Shown piece after piece: positions 5,902 through 7,017 of a stretch of 7,017 nucleotides of DNA. Source of the DNA: an uncultured Flavihumibacter sp. (GTDB lineage Bacteria > Bacteroidota > Bacteroidia > Chitinophagales > Chitinophagaceae). The notes under the pieces were generated by a model. That model ran no database searches, was not told the DNA's origin, and was given only the letters and a program-made list of their open reading frames with translations. The translations under genes were made by a program, and so were the position numbers. Numbering within the stretch: position 1 is the first letter of the stretch; every line of letters starts with the position of its first letter. The stretch spans positions 1-7,017 of the forward strand of contig CAMLPA010000166.1 of assembly GCA_946481605.1 (NCBI GenBank). The letters run 5' to 3'.

Positions 5902-6486
5902 ATGAATGAGATGAACGAGCAAATACACAATGAATTACTGAGCATCAGCCAGTTGGTGGCCGATATCCCCCGGGTACCCACCTACCGTGTGCCCGAAGGA
6001 TATTTCGATGAGCTCCCCACAACGATGGCAGCTATCGTTGGACCGGAGGAAGCACCGTTATGGGAAAAAGGCCCTTCGATGCCGCAGCAGGTACCCGCAG
6101 GGTATTTTGAGCAACTTTCCCAAACCCTCCTGGCCAGAGTGAAACAGGAGGAGCAGCAAATGGGAAAAGTGGTGAAATTGTTTCCGAAACCTTTGCGCTG
6201 GCTCGCAGCCGCAAGCATCGTAGCCGTGATGGGCATCGCCGTATGGCGCTTCATCGGCAACGAGGAAAATACCGGAGCGACTCCGGCAGTGGCTTTCAGC
6301 CAGGTTTCAGATGAAGAACTGTCTAAATACGCTGAGGCGCTCACCCCAACGGACCCAACAACAAAAGAGGCTGAACCCATGGGAATATCGGATCAGGATA
6401 TACAGGCGATGCTTACCGACTACTCTACTGAAGAACTGGAAAAGTATGTGAAGGAACAACATCTAAAAGAAGGAACCCTTCATTAG
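5902..6486 (+). CDS. Probable membrane anti-sigma factor with VPxGYF repeats
   Basis: A 194-residue single-pass membrane protein. One hydrophobic segment (about 98-117) follows a basic stretch (KVVKLFPKPLR), predicting a cytoplasmic N-terminal half and a periplasmic C-terminal half, the topology of anti-sigma factors. The N-terminal half holds two copies of a motif, VPEGYFDEL (30-38) and VPAGYFEQL (64-72). The outer half also has a pair, SDEELSKYAE (136-145) and STEELEKYVKE (175-185). There is no cysteine, so it is not a zinc-binding (HxxxCxxC) anti-sigma domain, and no FecR domain is seen. The gene lies 25 bp after the ECF sigma gene and 45 bp before a secreted protein gene. Start at 5902; ATG 5911 is an alternative. 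VPxGYF proteins are common beside ECF sigma genes in Bacteroidota. The anti-sigma role is inferred from position and topology. Confidence 0.7.
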   Translation: MNEMNEQIHNELLSISQLVADIPRVPTYRVPEGYFDELPTTMAAIVGPEEAPLWEKGPSMPQQVPAGYFEQLSQTLLARVKQEEQQMGKVVKLFPKPLRWLAAASIVAVMGIAVWRFIGNEENTGATPAVAFSQVSDEELSKYAEALTPTDPTTKEAEPMGISDQDIQAMLTDYSTEELEKYVKEQHLKEGTLH

Positions 6487-6515
6487 AATTTTTCTAAATT
6501 TTCGGCGGAGTCTTA
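6487..6515 (+). promoter_or_regulatory. Second GTCTTAA motif, before the secreted-protein gene
   Basis: GGAGTCTTAA (6507-6516) in this gap resembles GGGTCTTAA (5894-5902) before the anti-sigma gene, and both are preceded by TTTTCT (6490-6495 and 5879-5884). The nearest -35-like bases, AATTT (6487-6491), are 19 bases from TCTTA, longer than the ideal 16. It could be a second site for the sigma factor; support is weak. Confidence 0.25.
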
Positions 6516-6531
6516 AAAAAAATACAATCAG

Positions 6532-6936
6532 ATGAAAAAAATATTATTACTTGCATTGGTTTTCCTTGGTTTCACGACTGTATCACTGGCGCAAAATCCG
6601 GCTGGAAGGGTGCAAGCCCTGAAGATTGCTTTTCTTACCAGAAAACTGGACCTCTCTCCTGAAGAAGCGCAAAAGTTCTGGCCGGTGTACAACAATTACG
6701 AAGCGGAATTACGGAAAACAAGATTGGAAATGAAGAACCAGGACGATGAAATCGCCTTTGAAGAAAAAGTGGTTGGCGTTAGGAAGAAGTACAGGGAGGA
6801 GTTTTCAAAGGTTTTAGGCAAAGAAAAAGCCAACAAGGTTTTCACGGAGGAAAAAGAATTCAACCGTTACGTGCAGAAAGAGATCCAGGAACGCAGGATG
6901 GAACGGCAGAACAACAGGAAGAACAATCTTAAATAA
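6532..6936 (+). CDS. Small secreted helical protein, putative ECF sigma-pathway sensor
   Basis: A 134-residue protein with a clear signal peptide: MKK, a hydrophobic core at 4-16 and likely cleavage after SLA (about residue 20), with Gln21 next. No lipobox cysteine is present, so it should be a free periplasmic protein. The mature part is charged and helical with no cysteine. Its core, FLTRKLDLSPEEAQKFWPVY (34-53), is followed by long Glu/Lys/Arg-rich helices and a basic Asn-rich tail. This pattern resembles small Bacteroidota proteins annotated as sensors of ECF-type sigma factors and, more distantly, Spy/CpxP-like periplasmic stress proteins. It is the third gene after the sigma and putative anti-sigma genes, so it may signal to the outer half of the membrane protein, or be a regulon product. 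The recognition is from memory of the pattern; the role is inferred. Confidence 0.7.
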   Translation: MKKILLLALVFLGFTTVSLAQNPAGRVQALKIAFLTRKLDLSPEEAQKFWPVYNNYEAELRKTRLEMKNQDDEIAFEEKVVGVRKKYREEFSKVLGKEKANKVFTEEKEFNRYVQKEIQERRMERQNNRKNNLK

Positions 6937-6945
6937 AGATATTTT

Positions 6946-6970
6946 CACCTTATTTGAACTAGGTGTTTTT
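6946..6970 (+). terminator. Weak terminator-like hairpin after the last gene
   Basis: CACCT (6946-6950) pairs with AGGTG (6961-6965) around a 10-nt loop and is followed by five T. The stem is short, so this is probably secondary to the hairpin that follows. Confidence 0.35.
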
Positions 6971-6984
6971 CATAGGTTAGCAAC

Positions 6985-7017
6985 GGCCGGCTCTTTTCAG
7001 GGCAGGCCTCTTTTTTT
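6985..7017 (+). terminator. Intrinsic terminator at the window end
   Basis: GGCC (6985-6988) pairs with GGCC (7005-7008) and GCTC (6990-6993) with GGGC (7000-7003). There is one G-A mismatch, one U-G pair and a 6-nt loop. The T-rich run TCTTTTTTT (7009-7017) continues to the window edge. It would end the sigma cassette transcript. Confidence 0.8.

Overview
The window carries eight plus-strand protein genes in three blocks. I see no tRNA, rRNA, CRISPR array, transposase or phage gene, and no credible minus-strand gene. Several features point to a member of the Bacteroidota, probably near Chitinophagaceae: starts with little or no Shine-Dalgarno sequence, A/T-rich bases just before start codons, a short PiT transporter paired with a DUF47 protein, split transketolase, and an ECF sigma factor followed by a VPxGYF-type membrane protein. 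The family-level placement is inference.

Block 1 (88-1941) is a phosphate uptake pair. A DUF47/PhoU-like cytoplasmic protein precedes a PiT-type inorganic phosphate permease. The 85-bp gap between them is almost filled by eight degenerate heptamers, four on each strand, which face each other as one long imperfect hairpin. A strong intrinsic terminator closes the block.

Block 2 (about 1942-5061) is a sugar-nucleotide and pentose-phosphate block: rfbA (dTDP-glucose synthesis), galE (UDP-glucose 4-epimerase) and the C-terminal half of a split transketolase. Gaps are 20 and 36 bp. The rfbA leader holds two adjacent stem-loops, one of 12 paired bases. A possible internal promoter sits before the transketolase gene, whose N-terminal partner is not in the window. 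A second strong terminator ends the block.

Between blocks 2 and 3, 5062-5324 has no gene I can support.

Block 3 (5325-7017) looks like an envelope-sensing regulatory cassette: an ECF sigma factor, a single-pass membrane protein with duplicated motifs in both its cytoplasmic and outer parts (probable anti-sigma factor), and a small secreted helical protein resembling those annotated in Flavobacteriia as sensors of ECF-type sigma factors. Both internal gaps carry a GTCTTAA-containing motif, and in one of them it has ECF-promoter-like spacing. One or two terminator hairpins end the window.

The enzymes and transporter are ordinary. The points most worth a second look are the heptamer palindrome, the rfbA leader structure and the three-gene sigma cassette.
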